Position numbers and translations under genes: made by a program
The notes under the pieces: model-generated
What the model was told of the DNA's origin: nothing
Databases searched by the model: none
What the model saw: only the letters and a program-made list of their open reading frames with translations
DNA from: Delphinapterus leucas
Lineage: Eukaryota; Chordata; Mammalia; Artiodactyla; Monodontidae
DNA: 64,000 nt
Reading direction: 5' to 3'
Assembly: GCF_002288925.2 (NCBI RefSeq)
Contig: NW_022098002.1
Span: 3,483,056 to 3,547,055, forward strand
Shown here: in pieces, positions 1 to 13,370 of the stretch
Layout of the letters: every line of letters begins with the position of its first letter
How positions within the stretch are numbered: position 1 is the first letter of the stretch

Positions 1-2699
1 TTTAAGAATCTCAGTTTAGGTTCTTCTTTCAATTGTGTGTAGAGCACAGTAACCAGTGTGGCCGTGTGACACCTTAAATTACTAGTCAGGTCGCATTTTG
101 CTTGACATCAATGGACCTTCTATACTCTTTAGTTGAAATGCATCAATTTTCAAGGAGGCCATGACCTGAGAGTGGTGAATATTTTATGTTATAGAGAGAT
201 TTTTATTGTAAAAAGATTTAGTCTGCACGTATGCTTTATTTTTATAATCTAGCATTTGCTACACACAGTTGTAGAAACTATAATGAAAGCATAAATCTTA
301 GACTTGAAGGGCGAGTGCCTAGGACACGTTAGTTCAGAATTACAGGCTTCTCTTCCTCTCTTTCTCCCTGGCTTAGTCTCTGCGTGGAAAAAGATGACCC
401 ACAGCTGGTGTACACTGACTTTTAGGAAGGTGTCTAGGAATTGGGTCTCTATCTGGTAATCCAGAGCTTATGGGCTAATGGCTGCAGGAAAGAGAAAATA
501 AAATACGCTGCTGTGTAGCTTCCGCCCTTTCCTGTGACGTACCGATGAGAGGCTCCCTATGCTGTCCGCCCCTGCACAGCAATCTCACCTGCCCTTGGAC
601 AGGAACACTAAACGCTTAACTGTGGGGTCTGCAGCTCTGGGTGGCGTGCATCATTCCTTTTTAACCTTAGTGAAAACAGGCTACACAGGCATATAATACA
701 CAGAACAAATGGTGGCGATTATTATTATTCTTGTTGTTATTATTATTATATTTGGAACCATTATATAGCAAAGAAGGGTTTTGCATCAAAAGGGATCAAC
801 ACATGCTAATACAATAACCCTAAGAGATCCTGCAGAAAAGGCCTAGGCCGAGTAGCTGCTAAGCCTGTATAGCCTCCTGTGCCGAGCTGCACATCAGAGC
901 TCACTTCTCCCTCCCTCACGCCCCTCTCTTCCCCCTTCAGAGCCGCTAAATTCAGTATGTGGTTAGAAGTGGTCATTTCTCATCTTTTGACTCTGTGGGA
1001 AGAAATAAACAGAAGAGGCAGGAAAACAGATCTGGCAACCAAATAAGAAAGGCTGGATCTTGTTTAAAGCTCTGCTTGAGTGGTTCAGAATAATAGGAAC
1101 CAAAAGTCTTATTTACTTATGTATCAAAAGCTTTTAGAGAAGGTACTAAGGGGGTAATCTAGTCCATTTTCTTGTCTCAGACTGGCCTGAAGTGAAGACA
1201 AATGCTTTCTCATGTATATTCTTAAATGTCCACATTATCGGTGGTGCTGCGTATTAAGATAAACAAATTCCAAAAACTAAAGCAGGATACAAATGGTGAG
1301 TGGCGTGTCAATTCATCATAAAGGGGTTCAAAATTATAACTGGAGAGTCTCCCCTCTTTCCTTTTCTCTTTAAAGGAAAGAAAGCTTTACTTTTATTTTT
1401 CCCCTGTAGAAGGCAATAGATATTAAACAACCTGGTGTTCATGCTTCTATTAAGGCTTGATTTCACTCTGTGGAGATGCTGTAAAAACCCTACAAAAACA
1501 AAAAGGACTTGCTTATATTTTATAAAGATCAACCTTATTACCATTTTAATAAGCTACTTTAAGCCATCTGGTGTTTGGAAAATGGATCTGGTTCTCTAAA
1601 GAAAATAAGATATAAATAACTCTTGAGTTCATGCTTTTTTTTTTTTTTTAAGGAAAAGGAGACCCTTTGGTCATATTCCCTGCATTCTAACACACTCATT
1701 CACCCACCAAACCCTGATGGGCATCTGCTGTGGACCAGGCCCTGTTTAAGTTCTCGGGGTAAAGAAACAGCCTTTGCTCCCCAGGTGCTTCCAAAGGGCA
1801 ATAAACAGAGGGTCAGCGCAGATATCAGCAGAGAAGCAAGGAGCTGCGCAAGTGCCGAAGAAGAACTGTGGTCGTGCCCCAGCTCCAGCTAACCCTCCAG
1901 GGGCCCCTCCCTCAGAGCAAAGCCCAAGTGCAGTCTCATCTCCGAAGCCCCCCTCTCAGCACGGGGGGCCCTGCCTTCACCGGGCAGCTCCCACCTGCTC
2001 CTTGCCTGGTGCTTCTGGGAGCCTCGCCCCTCCCTCCCCCTCCTGCCGTGTCCCCTCATTACAACAGTCTCCTACAGCAGCCCCTTGAGGCTGAGTCTGT
2101 CTGATCACCCCTGGGTTCCTAAGTCCCGGGAAAGCCTGGCACAGAGGGGCTGACTGAGCCAGGGAGCAGGCCTGGTGGAGGGAGAGGGCCCGGGCATCCA
2201 AAACGGCCACAGAGGGTGTTTTCCTACAACACAGGTTGTCTTTCAGATGGTCTAAGCTTCTGGAGACATACCAACATTTATTGGGAAGGGATGGGTTTTG
2301 GTTTCGAATAGCTCTGGGTCAAAGTAAAAAATGAATACCAACACACACCTCCTTTGTCAGAGATGAGCGAGATAAAGTCCACAGTCTAATACTTGACGCA
2401 AAGAGGGCCCTCAAAAAGGCAAAATCTAGTCTAATACGAAATATGCTAGTATTTAGTCTCTGCCCATGAAAACCCAGGGTCCAGCAGGAGACAGAGCCAC
2501 GTGGAGGCTGGGAGACGGGAAGGGGCCTCCTACGGACCACAGGCTGGTTAGCAGTGGCTGCGAGCTCAGGGCAGGCTCCCTTGGTTTCACCGCCTGTGCT
2601 CAGGTGGGATGTAACGACTGGAGACACACCTGAGAGGCGCGATCCTCAGGAAGAGTGGGGCCTGTTCTCGAGGGACAGAGGTGGAGAGCCAGAACCACA

Positions 2700-2895
2700 G
2701 GACGGGAGGGGGGGGGGTGGGGATGGACGCCGTGGGGGAGCTCCCAAGGAGCGCCAGTCAGAGCGGTCGGATGCCGCTGAGAGGCCAGGATGCGGGCAGG
2801 GAAGGGGCTCCTGGCGGTTAGGAACCTGAGGCTCTGCGTGAGCTGCTCCAGCCCCGCTGGGATCCAGCCTGGCGGGGGGCGGGGGGCAGGTGGAG
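2700..2895 (+). repeat. G-run tracts (possible G-quadruplex)
   Basis: Long G runs occur at 2704-2723 (including a run of about ten G) and at 2872-2888 (two runs of six). They could fold as quadruplexes on the plus strand, which is the non-template strand for plus transcripts and template for LYRM4. Confidence 0.5.
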
Positions 2896-3169
2896 CCGTG
2901 AGAGCCAGGGACCCGCAGAAGGAAGGGGAAGAGCTGGCGGGGAGTGAGGAATTCAAGGGTATTCTGGAGGTGGGAGGCTGGACGGTCTTAAGGGGAGAGG
3001 GAGGGGAGGTTCTAGGAGGTTCAGGGGACGCCTGAAGCAGCAGGGTCGGCAGGGCTCCAGAGGAGGAAACTGGGCCTGAGCCAAAGTGGAACCGGTAACT
3101 GCTTCTTTATGAGGTAAAAGGAGGGAGAGAGGGTTTTCTGGCCTGGTAAGTTCCATGAAGACAAAACCG

Positions 3170-4385
3170 TCTACTTATTCAATAAACGGCACTGGGATAA
3201 GGGGTTATCATTTTGGACAAAGTCTGTTCCTATGCCAAGATAAATTCTACGTGCATCAAGAATTAAACATAGAAAAGCATCTATAAAAGCACCAGAAGAA
3301 AATATAAGAGAATTAAAAAAATCTTGGATTGGGACTTCAGCATGATATAAAATTCAAAGGCAATGAAATAGAATGCAACGATACAAAAATTAAAATCTTC
3401 TGTATGAAAAACGTGGTAAACAAGGCTAAAAAATAAATGACAAATGAGGGAAATATACATGTGACAAATACAACAAGAAATAATAAAACAGTGATTAATA
3501 TAGAAAAGAAAAACACATGGCTAATATACATAAAATATCCCCAGCCTGACCCATAACTAAAGAGATACCATCTTCCACAAACTGGATTGCTAAAAATGAA
3601 AATGTTTGATATTCTCAGGGCTGAAGGGTGAGGGCGAGGACAGGGCCGCTGGAATGGTGAGCTGCTCGGCAGCGTGGGGATGCAGGTCTACATTTTCAGC
3701 ACTCACACCCCCTGACTTTATCCTAAACAAAGACACAGGTGCCAGGATGTCCACTCCTGCCCTGCTCATAATGGCAAAAAGCTGAGACCAATGTCAGTGT
3801 CCACCAGCAGGCGACCAGTTAGTTAAATGACAACATATCCATATTGTGGAATACTATTCAGCTGTTAAAAAAGAAAAATGTGGGCTTCCCTGGTGGCGCA
3901 GTGGTTGAGAGTCCGCCTGCCGATGTAGGGGACACGGGTTTATGCCCCGGTCCGGGAAGATCCCACGTGCCGCGGAGCGGCTGGGCCCGTGAGCCATGGC
4001 TGCTAAGCCTGCGCGTCTGGAGCCTGTGCTCCGCAATGGGAGAGGCCACAGCAGTGAGAGGCCCACGTGACAATGTATTTTATAAGCTATATTGTGTTAA
4101 GTGGGAAAAAAGAGGCTATCAAGGAGTATTTATAGTGTAACATCATCTGTGTTGAATAAAGAAGAGTGCACACATCCATGTCCACAGCCACACACACTCT
4201 ACCTCTAACTGCACAGGGGATTACTGGAAGGCCACATAGGAATCTTGCTGTGGAAAGTGAGCTTCAGAGCCAGGAGAGGAGGGTGAGGAGAACAACTTTC
4301 TTTCTGCCTTTAAGTTTTTTATCTTGAGAATGTATTACCTTGATTAAAAAATGACCAGTAAATCAATGTAAATTTTGGGGAAAAA
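3170..4385 (+). mobile_element. Old L1/HAL1 3' part
   Basis: Sense-strand sequence with decayed L1 ORF2 C-terminal and 3'-end phrases (for example ATGTCCACTCCTGCCCTGCT, TATTGTGGAATACTATTCAG), interrupted by the SINE at 3882. The end is A-rich near 4380. Boundaries are approximate. Confidence 0.75.
3882..4069 (+). mobile_element. CHR-type SINE without A-tail
   Basis: Full CHR body from GGGCTTCCCTGGTGGCGCAG to GAGAGGCCCACGTG, inserted in an old L1/HAL1. The usual CGTACCGC plus poly(A) end is missing, so the 3' end is truncated or eroded. No clear target-site duplication remains. Confidence 0.88.
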
Positions 4386-4504
4386 AAAAAAAAAGACAGA
4401 GAACACCCCAAGTTATCTAACTAGTAAATCACAAGGGGCTTCTTGGTTGTGTTTTCTGATCCCCTTCATCTTAACATATGATACTGAAAATCATTCCAAC
4501 TGGT

Positions 4505-4720
4505 GCTTAAGAGCTAGGCTCTCTGAGTGTGGATCCTGCCCTCCTTACTTGTAAGGGTGATAGCGGGCATGTTAATTAACTGCTCTAAACTGTAGTTTCC
4601 TCACTTCACAGTGTTGGTTGGAAGGCTAAATGAACCAGTGCACGTAAATCATTTAGCATAGAGCTTGGTACAAAATAAGTGCTCAATAAATGTGATTTAT
4701 TATCATTATTAGAACTCGTT
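4505..4720 (+). mobile_element. MIR
   Basis: MIR phrases are recognisable: TTTCCTCACTTCACAGTGTT, then TTTAGCATAGAGCTTGGTAC and AAGTGCTCAATAAATG at the 3' end. Confidence 0.8.
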
Positions 4721-7019
4721 CATTTTACAGTTTTCCAGCGTCCTATTACGTGTAATTATCACTTGACTCTCGCTTTTTAGATTATAAAACATTATTATCC
4801 CATCTCAATCTCAGCAGCCTCATTTTTACTGGGTTAAATTAAAGAGAAATTAAGTAGGTAGCCTAAGATCACAACCTAGGATTTGAAAGCAGATCTTCTG
4901 ACTTGAACAGTCCCTCCTCGATCATAGCTGTGTCAGGACCAACAAGCCCCTATATTTTGACATGAATTTACGTTGACTGTAATGCCCTAGGCGTTAGGGA
5001 CCACAAAACTCTACATTACTCTGTACGGTACCTCGGACAGAGCAAACCAAAGTGCTACTTATAACTCAATTCTGTTGATGATTGCAACTTTCCTTAAAAA
5101 GGTTTTAAATTTGTCTACAATGGTTAGTGGTGATAGTACAGAGAACTCAAAAAGCACAAAAAAGAAAAAACCCACAAAGGTGCCTAAATCATCTACCTAA
5201 GAAATCAATACTTCCTTCATTTAATCTATGAATCTAATCACTGTTGTCCCCAAATCGAGGGATTTTCATCATAGTGCTACTTTGTTCAAGAACTCTTTAT
5301 ACAACATAAGTTGATCTGACCCAAAGAATGTTTTTTCTGGGCTAGAAAAGTAGACTGATACTGACATCGCCACTTACTAGACAGAAGCAAAGAGCACCTA
5401 CATAATGTTTCCAAGGTCCTCTGAGAGTTAACGGCAGAATCAGATTCGAGTTCAGTCTCTGGCTTTCTAATGTGCCTCAGATCCCACACGGAGGGATCAC
5501 ACTCTTCCTTAATTTTTTCATAGGATTTTCCTGGAATCGGTTTGGAGTTTATCTTGGAATTATGAAGTATTACACCAAGCACATGGAATAAACAGTAGTG
5601 GCGTTGCAGTAAATTCCTGAATGGACTCAAAGTAATTGATTTCCTTGAGTTTTTTTTAACAGTTTGGCTCAAACTATGAACGCTCAACATTTTTAAATAG
5701 CTGTGACTTTAAATGCTTTCCTCATATATAGATGTATCTCAGCACAATGTAACTCTACTTAGGAAAAGTCCATTTAGAAGAAAATTCATCTGGTATCTAT
5801 CTGTAGTAGTGCCATCCCTGCTCTGAACTGTCTTAATGAGCAATCAGCTGCATTGAAGGCTCTGTAATCTCTGACACTGAAAATTTAATGGAACGTTATT
5901 TGTTTAAAATCACCTCACTCCTGCAAATATACACACGTAAACACACACATGCACGTACACATAGTATGATAACTTGACCACTTCTCATGTGACCGAAAAC
6001 ATCGAATTCCAGAAAACATCATTTTAAGTCAGTCACCTTCCTCTGACACCTCTGAAAGCATTCTGGGTCAGACTCTTTTCTGGGACATAATGCAGTAAAA
6101 AGAAAACCCTCTGTGCCATGTCTCAGCTGCTCCAAAATGAGTACTTGGAGGAAATGAAGCAGACAGTGGAAGTTAAAATTCTTATGTCTTAATGGCGAGC
6201 CAGAAGGACAGCTGTGGATTTAAGTAACCTGAAAATCCCAATCTTTTCCTCAGTAAAGGCTCCAGAGAATTTACCGGCATATATGTTCTATCCAAGCTGA
6301 AAGGAAGATTAAAAAAAAAATGTGTGGGCTGCAGTTCCCACTGGGGATGTTCCTGGGTTAGGGTCCCAAGAGTAAAATCTAGGGTCCCGTATCACGGTAT
6401 ACTCTAAGGTCTTAAATGGAAAAGATCTATCAGAGCTGTGGCTTGGTCAGTCAGAGGTCCTAAAATCAGTTTTCCTAATTACAAATAAGTTAAATTAGAA
6501 CACCTGAATCGATGTGTCTGATCAGGGAGAATTCAAACCCCAAATGCAATTCTAAAAATTGCCGTAACCCTGCCGTCACTGCCGTTTCAGTTACAGGAGC
6601 ACAAACGCGTGAATCATCCACTGTGGGGGGGGAGGGCTCACTGTGTGCTGAGGACGACAGGAGAAGCTGTAGGAACTGATTCCAGCTCTATTCTTGAAAA
6701 TGAAAATCCAAGATGAGACCATAAATATTTTTATCAACAAGTAATGGAAAAGCTCTTAGTAGTCTCACAAGTACTTATTAGAATTAAAACTGTGTTTGAA
6801 ACTGCAGACTTGAGTGATCAGAGGAAGCCAGAGAGAGCTGCCTGAAGAGTGTGGTCCTGGGTAATTTTCGGATTTCAGTCTTGCAGCCTGAAGCTTCTGA
6901 ACCTGAGCCCATGGCTTCCTGAGACCCAGACACCTTAAGTAAAACTTCGTCTGTACAGGTGGACACGTTTCTGGGGGAAGGGTGATACCAGATATAAGGC
7001 ACTGTGTTTAAAACCTGCC

Positions 7020-7330
7020 TCATATACCTTAAACACACACATATACTTTAACCCAGTAATTTTAATTTTAGGAATTTGTCTTAAGAAAACCAGTCAGGAA
7101 TGTACATAAAGATATTTATGAAAAAAAAAAGATATTTATGGCCACACTGTCTCTAATAGGAGGGGAAAAAAAAGGAAACCAAATAATTTTCAACATTTGG
7201 GAGATAAACAAATCATGGTAAGCTCTACAATAAAATACTGGAAGCCATAAAAAAAATCCTGAGGCAAAAGAGAATTGAGTCACATGGGGAATGTTCACCA
7301 TACATTAGGTGAAAAGAAGCTATAAACCCA
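7020..7330 (+). mobile_element. Old L1 3' fragment
   Basis: Phrases such as ACCCAGTAATTTTAATTTTA and CTACAATAAAATACTGGAAG are typical of degraded sense-strand L1 3' regions. A small A-rich duplication (AAAGATATTTATG) occurs inside. Confidence 0.65.
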
Positions 7331-7687
7331 GAGTGCAGCTGTGCTCCCCAAGGGTGCTATAAAGTTGAACCTATTGATACAGCTTCATTTCGTTCATGTC
7401 AATGGTCCAAGTAGGCTGAATGGCTGCCAAGAGGCAGTTCATGGAAGCAACCTGAAGTCCTTCTGCTATCAGACTGGCTCCCCAAGCCTCTAGTGGAAAC
7501 AGTGGAGCCATGTGACTCTCTGGGTAGAATGTACCTCCAAGATAAAACCCTCAGAGTGGGTTAGTAGGGAGTATTCACAGTCTTGGGCTAAGATCATGAG
7601 TTTGTTAAACTGAGAGAATTAAGACAGATTAGTGAGAAATATACCTGACTGTAATTTAGGCTTACTGTCATTAAAAACGGCCCCCGG

Positions 7688-7912
7688 GGTTCCCTGGTGG
7701 CGCAGTGGTTGAGAGTCCGCCTGCCGATGCAGGAGACTCAGGTTCGTGCCCCGGTCCGGGAAGATCCCACATGCCGCGGAGCAGCTGGGCCCGTGAGCCA
7801 TGGCGGCTGAGCCTGCGCTCTGCAACGGGAGAGGCCACAACGGTGAGAGGCCCGCGTACCGCAAAAAAAAAAAAAAAAAAAAAGCAAGGAAAATATAATT
7901 AAAAAAAAAAAA
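7688..7912 (+). mobile_element. CHR-type SINE with double A-tail
   Basis: CHR SINE flanked by the duplication AAAAACGGCCCCC. After the first A-run come about 17 bp (GCAAGGAAAATATAATT) and a second A-run before the duplication, so both runs belong to the inserted tail. Confidence 0.9.
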
Positions 7913-8703
7913 AAACGGCCCCCGAGTGATATGCAGAAGCCAACGAGGTTATAAGAGAATTAGAAAAATCACCATTGTGCAATGACTAAGTAAATAATTG
8001 ATTCAGGCAAGGTGCATTAATGGGTCTGAAAACCACTGGGCATAAGGCTGTTGGGGAACAGTTTACTTATTATTAATCACAAAGAGAAACGGGATGTTTA
8101 TAATGGAAATATCTCGCCTCCACTTTAATAAAGGATCAAACTGAGCACAAACCAATAATGGTACCACCAACATTATGGGCGCCTGATGCGGTGGAAAGGG
8201 AGGAGGCCTTATTACCCACTCAGGGTTCCTGCCCAAGGGTTTATTCCGAGTATAATAAGAGAGATACACTCTGACTGATTCAGACCGGCCAACAGTCTAA
8301 ATAGGCCAATATCATGAAAGTTGAAAAAAAAAGGCAGAGGGCCTCTTCTACATTCAAGGAGACTTAAGGGACATGACTACGGAATGCAACACTTGATCCT
8401 TAAACAGGTTCTGGATTAGAAACAACTGTGAAAGGTGGGACAGCTGGAGATGTGAAGATGGACTGCGGTATTGGCCAGCACACACTGATGCTCAATTCTG
8501 AGGTGTGAAAACGGTACTGTGAGAAGGCAGAAGCACGTCCTTGTTCTAAGAAGACATCCAACTGACACCTATAGAGGTAGAGTTATGCCTGCAACTTAAT
8601 GTCAACATTGGCGAAATGAAGGAAAGGGCAAAATATTCATTCTCTTACATAAGCTGCTTAAGTTCAAGTAAGATAATAATTTTTTAAAGGAGAAAACCAT
8701 CCA

Positions 8704-8836
8704 GGACTTCCCTGGCAGTCCAGTGGTTAAGACTCCGCGCTTCTAACGTGGGGGATGTGGGTTCTATCCCTGGTGGGGGAACTAAGATCCCACATGCCGT
8801 GCCGTGCGGCCACAAAAAAAAAAAAAAAAAAAAAGA
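8704..8836 (+). mobile_element. Short tRNA-derived SINE
   Basis: A shorter related form: ACTTCCCTGGCAGTCCAGTG head, GATCCCACATGCCGTG body and poly(A). The flanks repeat AAGGAGAAAACCATCCAGG with one difference, a target-site duplication. Confidence 0.88.
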
Positions 8837-10109
8837 AAAGGAGAACACCATCCAGGGAAAAACGAGACGCTACTTTTCATTTCAGAAAAAACATGCCTGA
8901 AAGACGAGTTTTAACGTTAGCCCATAAGCTGTCTTAGGTTCCTCCCAAGGCATCTGAATGGAGCACACATTTAGAAGGGTGCATAATGAACTTCTTCAAA
9001 GTTAAATTTGCAAACCTCATCAATGTTGTCAGTAAATATTACAGGTGTTACAAAATTAAGGGAGATTTTTAACATGCAAAGAAGTGTTGATGCCCCCCCC
9101 CGCCAACACTAAGAAACCAAGAAGCCACCTGAGTCAAGATGCACAGGTGATCACGGAAGCCTGAGACGGGCAAAGGTGATGAATGAGTTTATTATAATCC
9201 ACCTCTTCAGAGACTCAAAGTCAGCCTGTTTCCTTTGCTGAGAGTCTTGGAGTTCGCTTCCCACAAGGCCTGTAAGTGAATGCCGTTTAAAGTGCAGTCA
9301 CTTCCAGCTGAAAAGGACTGGGGTGAGGACGGCTGAGTTGGCTGGGCGCAGGGAGAGGGACCCAAGGGCAGGGTCTGGCCCTTCAGGGGTAACATGCTCA
9401 AGTATTCTGGTACAACTTAAGCTTTTAAAATTGTTCACCTCATTAGCAAAGGATGTTTACACATGCAGCCTTAATGTATGTTTATAGTTATTTATGAATC
9501 ATCAACAGTGCTCCTGTGCTACCAAATTATGCGTTAAAAATACGCCCGAGAGTAGGCACTTTAAAAGATGAGATACAAAATATGGGCAGAAGCTCCGTAC
9601 TTCCTGCTTGTACCGCAAAGGCCTGTCCTGCCTAATTCCTGAGGTGCACCCGCTCACCGTGGTGATCCACAGGATGGCAGTTCTAAAGCACAGCGGCATT
9701 CATGCTGGTGTCTTAATCACTGGGTGCCTTAAATTAACCCTCCTCTGCAGAGGGGTGTTAGGGACACTATAAAAACCCACAGTAGGCAGCCCCGCTCATA
9801 AGGACCCCAGGCAGCCTCTGCCTGATCTCTTCAGTGCTACCAGGGGAAGGGCTGGGGCTCATCTCTCAGAAGCGGCTCGTTCATGTGCTCATCGGCTGTT
9901 TCATGATTCACAGGGTAACTTCCTTCCTCTCTAATGCAGAATGGAGGCTGCGCGAGGGCGGGGCAGGGACGAGTGCTGTCTTACCGTCACTGTATCCTCG
10001 TGTCTAGAACAGTGTCCAGAACAGTGTCTAGTGCATACAGAGTGGCAGGAATAACGGACAAATGTTGACTGATTTTTTAGGGAACTCTTCCGCACGCCTA
10101 GTCTGGCTT

Positions 10110-10340
10110 TATACTGAAACAACAGCAAACCCTTACATGACACTACGCGCCAAGCACCATCGTAAGCGCCTTCCACATGTTAACTCACTGAATCCTCACG
10201 ACAGCCTTCACTACCATCTTGGTAGTGTGCTGCCATCACTACCATCTTGGCTGAGGAAATTGGGACAAAGAGCGGCCAAGCGACTTGCCCAAGGGCAGCA
10301 GCTGGTGAGTGGCTGGGCAGGGATTTGCTGGGGACAGTGT
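10110..10340 (-). mobile_element. MIR, antisense
   Basis: Antisense MIR phrases TTAACTCACTGAATCCTCAC and GAGGAAATTGGGACAAAGAG. It contains a roughly 30-bp internal duplication around two copies of ACTACCATCTTGG. Confidence 0.72.
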
Positions 10341-10609
10341 GGCTGCTGAGTCACACCCGTAACTGCTCCACAAAGCCGCCTCTCGCCAGGTCAGAGGACT
10401 GGCCTCACCGCTGCCATCGGGATGCACAGACCCGGGGGCTAACCGCCCCCTGCAGGTGACAGGAGGACAGACCTCCAGAGCCTTCCACGTTCATCTCTTT
10501 TCCAAGCCAGACATTCTAGAGCCTTCAACTGTGTAACAGATACTGTGGAGTCAGCCCTTCAACACCTGGGTCTCCCTCTCTTTGGGTTTGGTCGAGTTTG
10601 TCCCTGTAG

Positions 10610-10740
10610 GGTCAAGAGTCCAGCCATAGACTCCAACAGCCCTGGGTGTGAGACCTAGCCTCGCAAAGTCACCCTTTGACTTGAGCAAGTTTCCTCTTCT
10701 GAAAAATGAGTTGATAACACTTCCTTCTTCGTAGGAATAT
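10610..10740 (+). mobile_element. MIR fragment
   Basis: CTGGGTGTGAGACCTAGCC followed by GAGCAAGTTTCCTCTTCTG and AAAAATGAGTTGATAACAC follows the MIR central order. Confidence 0.55.
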
Positions 10741-11167
10741 TCACTATCCTTTGGTCCAAACTTCCTTCCTCGGGCAGGGCCCTGGCACAGCACATCACCC
10801 TCCGGGGAGACACATTACTGTTCGTGTCGACGGCGACGCTGCACTTTACGGGAATGTACTGGCCTGGCCTGGGAAATCGCTTCCTTCTGTTTTCACTGGA
10901 GCGATGGGGCTCTGTAACTTAAGCTTATATGGTGGCACACTGCCTCAATTCTGTCTCCCGCTGCACAGTTCCTCCTTCCTTACAGGAAAAAAGTCCTCAT
11001 AAAAACAATTTATAGCACATCAAAATATTGACAGGAACCTTAAGCCCTAATGTCTGAAGATATCCGTGGACACGATTTATCACAGAAGCTCCACTGTTAT
11101 AACTTGGCAATTAGGAAATATTGATAAATGCAAACACATTATTGATGTCAATTACAGAAGCACAAGT

Positions 11168-11376
11168 GGGCTTCCCTGGTGGCGCAGTGGTTGGGAGTCC
11201 GCCTGCCGATGCAGGGGACACGGGTTAGTGACCCGGTCCGGGAGGATCCCACATGCCGTGGAGCGGCTGGGCCCATGAGCCATGGCCGCTGGGACTGCGC
11301 GTCCGGAGCCTGTGCTCCGCAACGGGAGAGGCCACAGCGGTGAGAGGCCCGCGTACCGCAAAAAAAAAAAAAAAAA
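11168..11376 (+). mobile_element. CHR-type SINE
   Basis: Full-length CHR body and A-tail flanked by AGCACAAG on both sides. It is one of the better-preserved copies in the window. Confidence 0.92.
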
Positions 11377-13079
11377 GCACAAGACTGATGAGCCTCCCAA
11401 AGTGCTTTGACACAAGCAGTTAGAGCTGAGCCTCTCAATACACATCAAGGCACCGCAAGTGCCGCGGGAAGTCAGGCTGCCACGACACCAAGGTGCTTCC
11501 ACGTTAGAAGTGAGGCTATCTCAGCAGATGAGCACCTGCTCAGGAATATCTAACAGAACCTCAGGTAAAGTCCGACGTCAAAAAGGTGCTCACTGGTGAC
11601 TCACGATGAGGTAGGCGTAGAAGGTACTCAGGAGGAGCTGGGGGCCAAGACGCACTGACGCAGCTCAACAGCCCCGAATGTGCATGTGAGGGGCGCACAC
11701 CAGGCCAGGACCTGCAGAAACAGGTGGCCTTCAGGGCAGTGCTTTGGAATATATTTTAACATTCCCAGGTATCCCGTTTTGTAGGACTGAGAACAGTCTT
11801 GGATTTATTTTCAGGGGATGACATGAACAGCCCAGGTTCCATTCTCCCTGTGAAGGGCAGAGGGAGATTTGAGCCCGAGTCCTGAGAGAATGGAGGTGTC
11901 GGGAATTTGTGAAGGAAACTTCGTTTAAGAGGAACAGAAGGTCATTGGTCACGGTTTGGTTCTGATGGGTTTCAAGCATTGGTAAGACACCTAAATTCAA
12001 GCATCTACTAGACACAGAGGGCAACAGTCTGCAGGAAAAGACAGGACCAAATAGAGTTTCGAGGAGGAGGTGTGGTGAACTACCTCTGAGAAGAAGAATA
12101 CGGATATAAAGAGACTAACTGACTTAGGGATAAGGGGGCCTATGCTTTTGAGACAGCAGTTGCATTTTTGAAGGAAAACAGAGTTAAAAAAAACCCTGTC
12201 ACCTGCTGTGTGAAAGGGCTCTATGAGGCACTAGGAAAGGGCACACACAACGCTCGTCCATCTGGGAAGCAAAGCCTGGGAGGCCACAAGGATGGCTGAA
12301 TGCCAGGGATTCTCATGCAGAGCCTCGAGGGCCCCATGCGCACAGGTCTGGACAGGCATACACGCTCTTCCCTGAGTCACTTCTCTGGCCAGACCTAAGC
12401 CCCTTACAGACATCCGCTCACCTCCCTGTGAACGCTTACTGCCGCCAGAGGGAGTACCTGCCTTCCAGATCCCTCCAGCAGTAAAGCTGCACGAGCTCCA
12501 AGGGCTCGGGGTCCGCACCTCATCCCTCTGTGTGTGCACCTGACGTGGCAGGGCACGGGGACAGGGGGTCAGGAGTCGGGGCGGTGGGCGCCTCACAGCC
12601 CCTCCTTGACTCTGAGCCTGCCCGGGCAGCATGTGAGCTGAGGCCTCCGTGACCGCACTACATTGCCTCGCAGCACGGTCCTTCAGCTGCATTTTAATAA
12701 AATGAATGTTATAAAATTTGATTTAGACATACTTTTGTAGCCTTGGAAACCCCTTTCACTGAGAGTGAGTGAGTGCCCCCAGTTCTTTCTGGTGGATAAA
12801 CTTTTCCCGGTGTGTGAAAAATATTAATACAGAAACTGCCCCTTGGAATTCAGTCTTCACAGTTCTACCTAAGCCACTGAGAAGCACTTGGGAGGGTCGA
12901 CCTGCGTGACAGCGAGGCCCACATGTCGAGAGCAAAGGCTTGGGCGCTGACCACGCTGCGGGGCCGGGGGCAGCTCGGGGCACAGAAGACAACCCGCCTC
13001 CCCGGGAAGTCAGGGGCCCTGGCAAAGCCCTGCAGGAAATGCTGAGGAGTTAACACCTGAGTGCTCTGGTGGCCCCGAG

Positions 13080-13370
13080 GACAACAGGTTTCAGTGGCAG
13101 GAGAGGGGAGCAAGGGCGCGGCAGGCCTGCCCTCGGCAGCTGGCGGGCGGGGAAGAAGCTCCCTGGCGGGGCGCTAGGTGCCCTGCACCGCGCTGGCCCC
13201 GCCTCCAGCCCCGAGCACCCTGCGCTCAGCTCAACGAGCTCACCGGCTCCCGCGATGCGGCTGCAGTGGGGCACGGGCGTGCGCGGGGCAGGCTTCGCAG
13301 GGCCCAGAAACCCACGGGGCCACGCCGCTTCCTAGCGGTTCCCTAAACCGCCCAGGAGAGAAGAAAGGAC
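13080..13370. promoter_or_regulatory. Intronic CpG-island-like block
   Basis: I count about 26 CpG in about 270 bp with GC near 70%, giving a hand-estimated observed/expected near 0.8. This meets usual CpG-island limits inside LYRM4 intron 2, and a weaker CpG-rich shoulder runs to about 14250. No transcript start is identified. Confidence 0.6.

Noticed and set aside
5286..5690. 134-codon minus-strand frame
   Set aside because: No recognisable domain and no splice or promoter context; its length is within chance for this much intron sequence.
10205..10255. Pair of YY1-like CCATCTTGG motifs
   Set aside because: They sit in a short internal duplication of an antisense MIR, far from any promoter signal.
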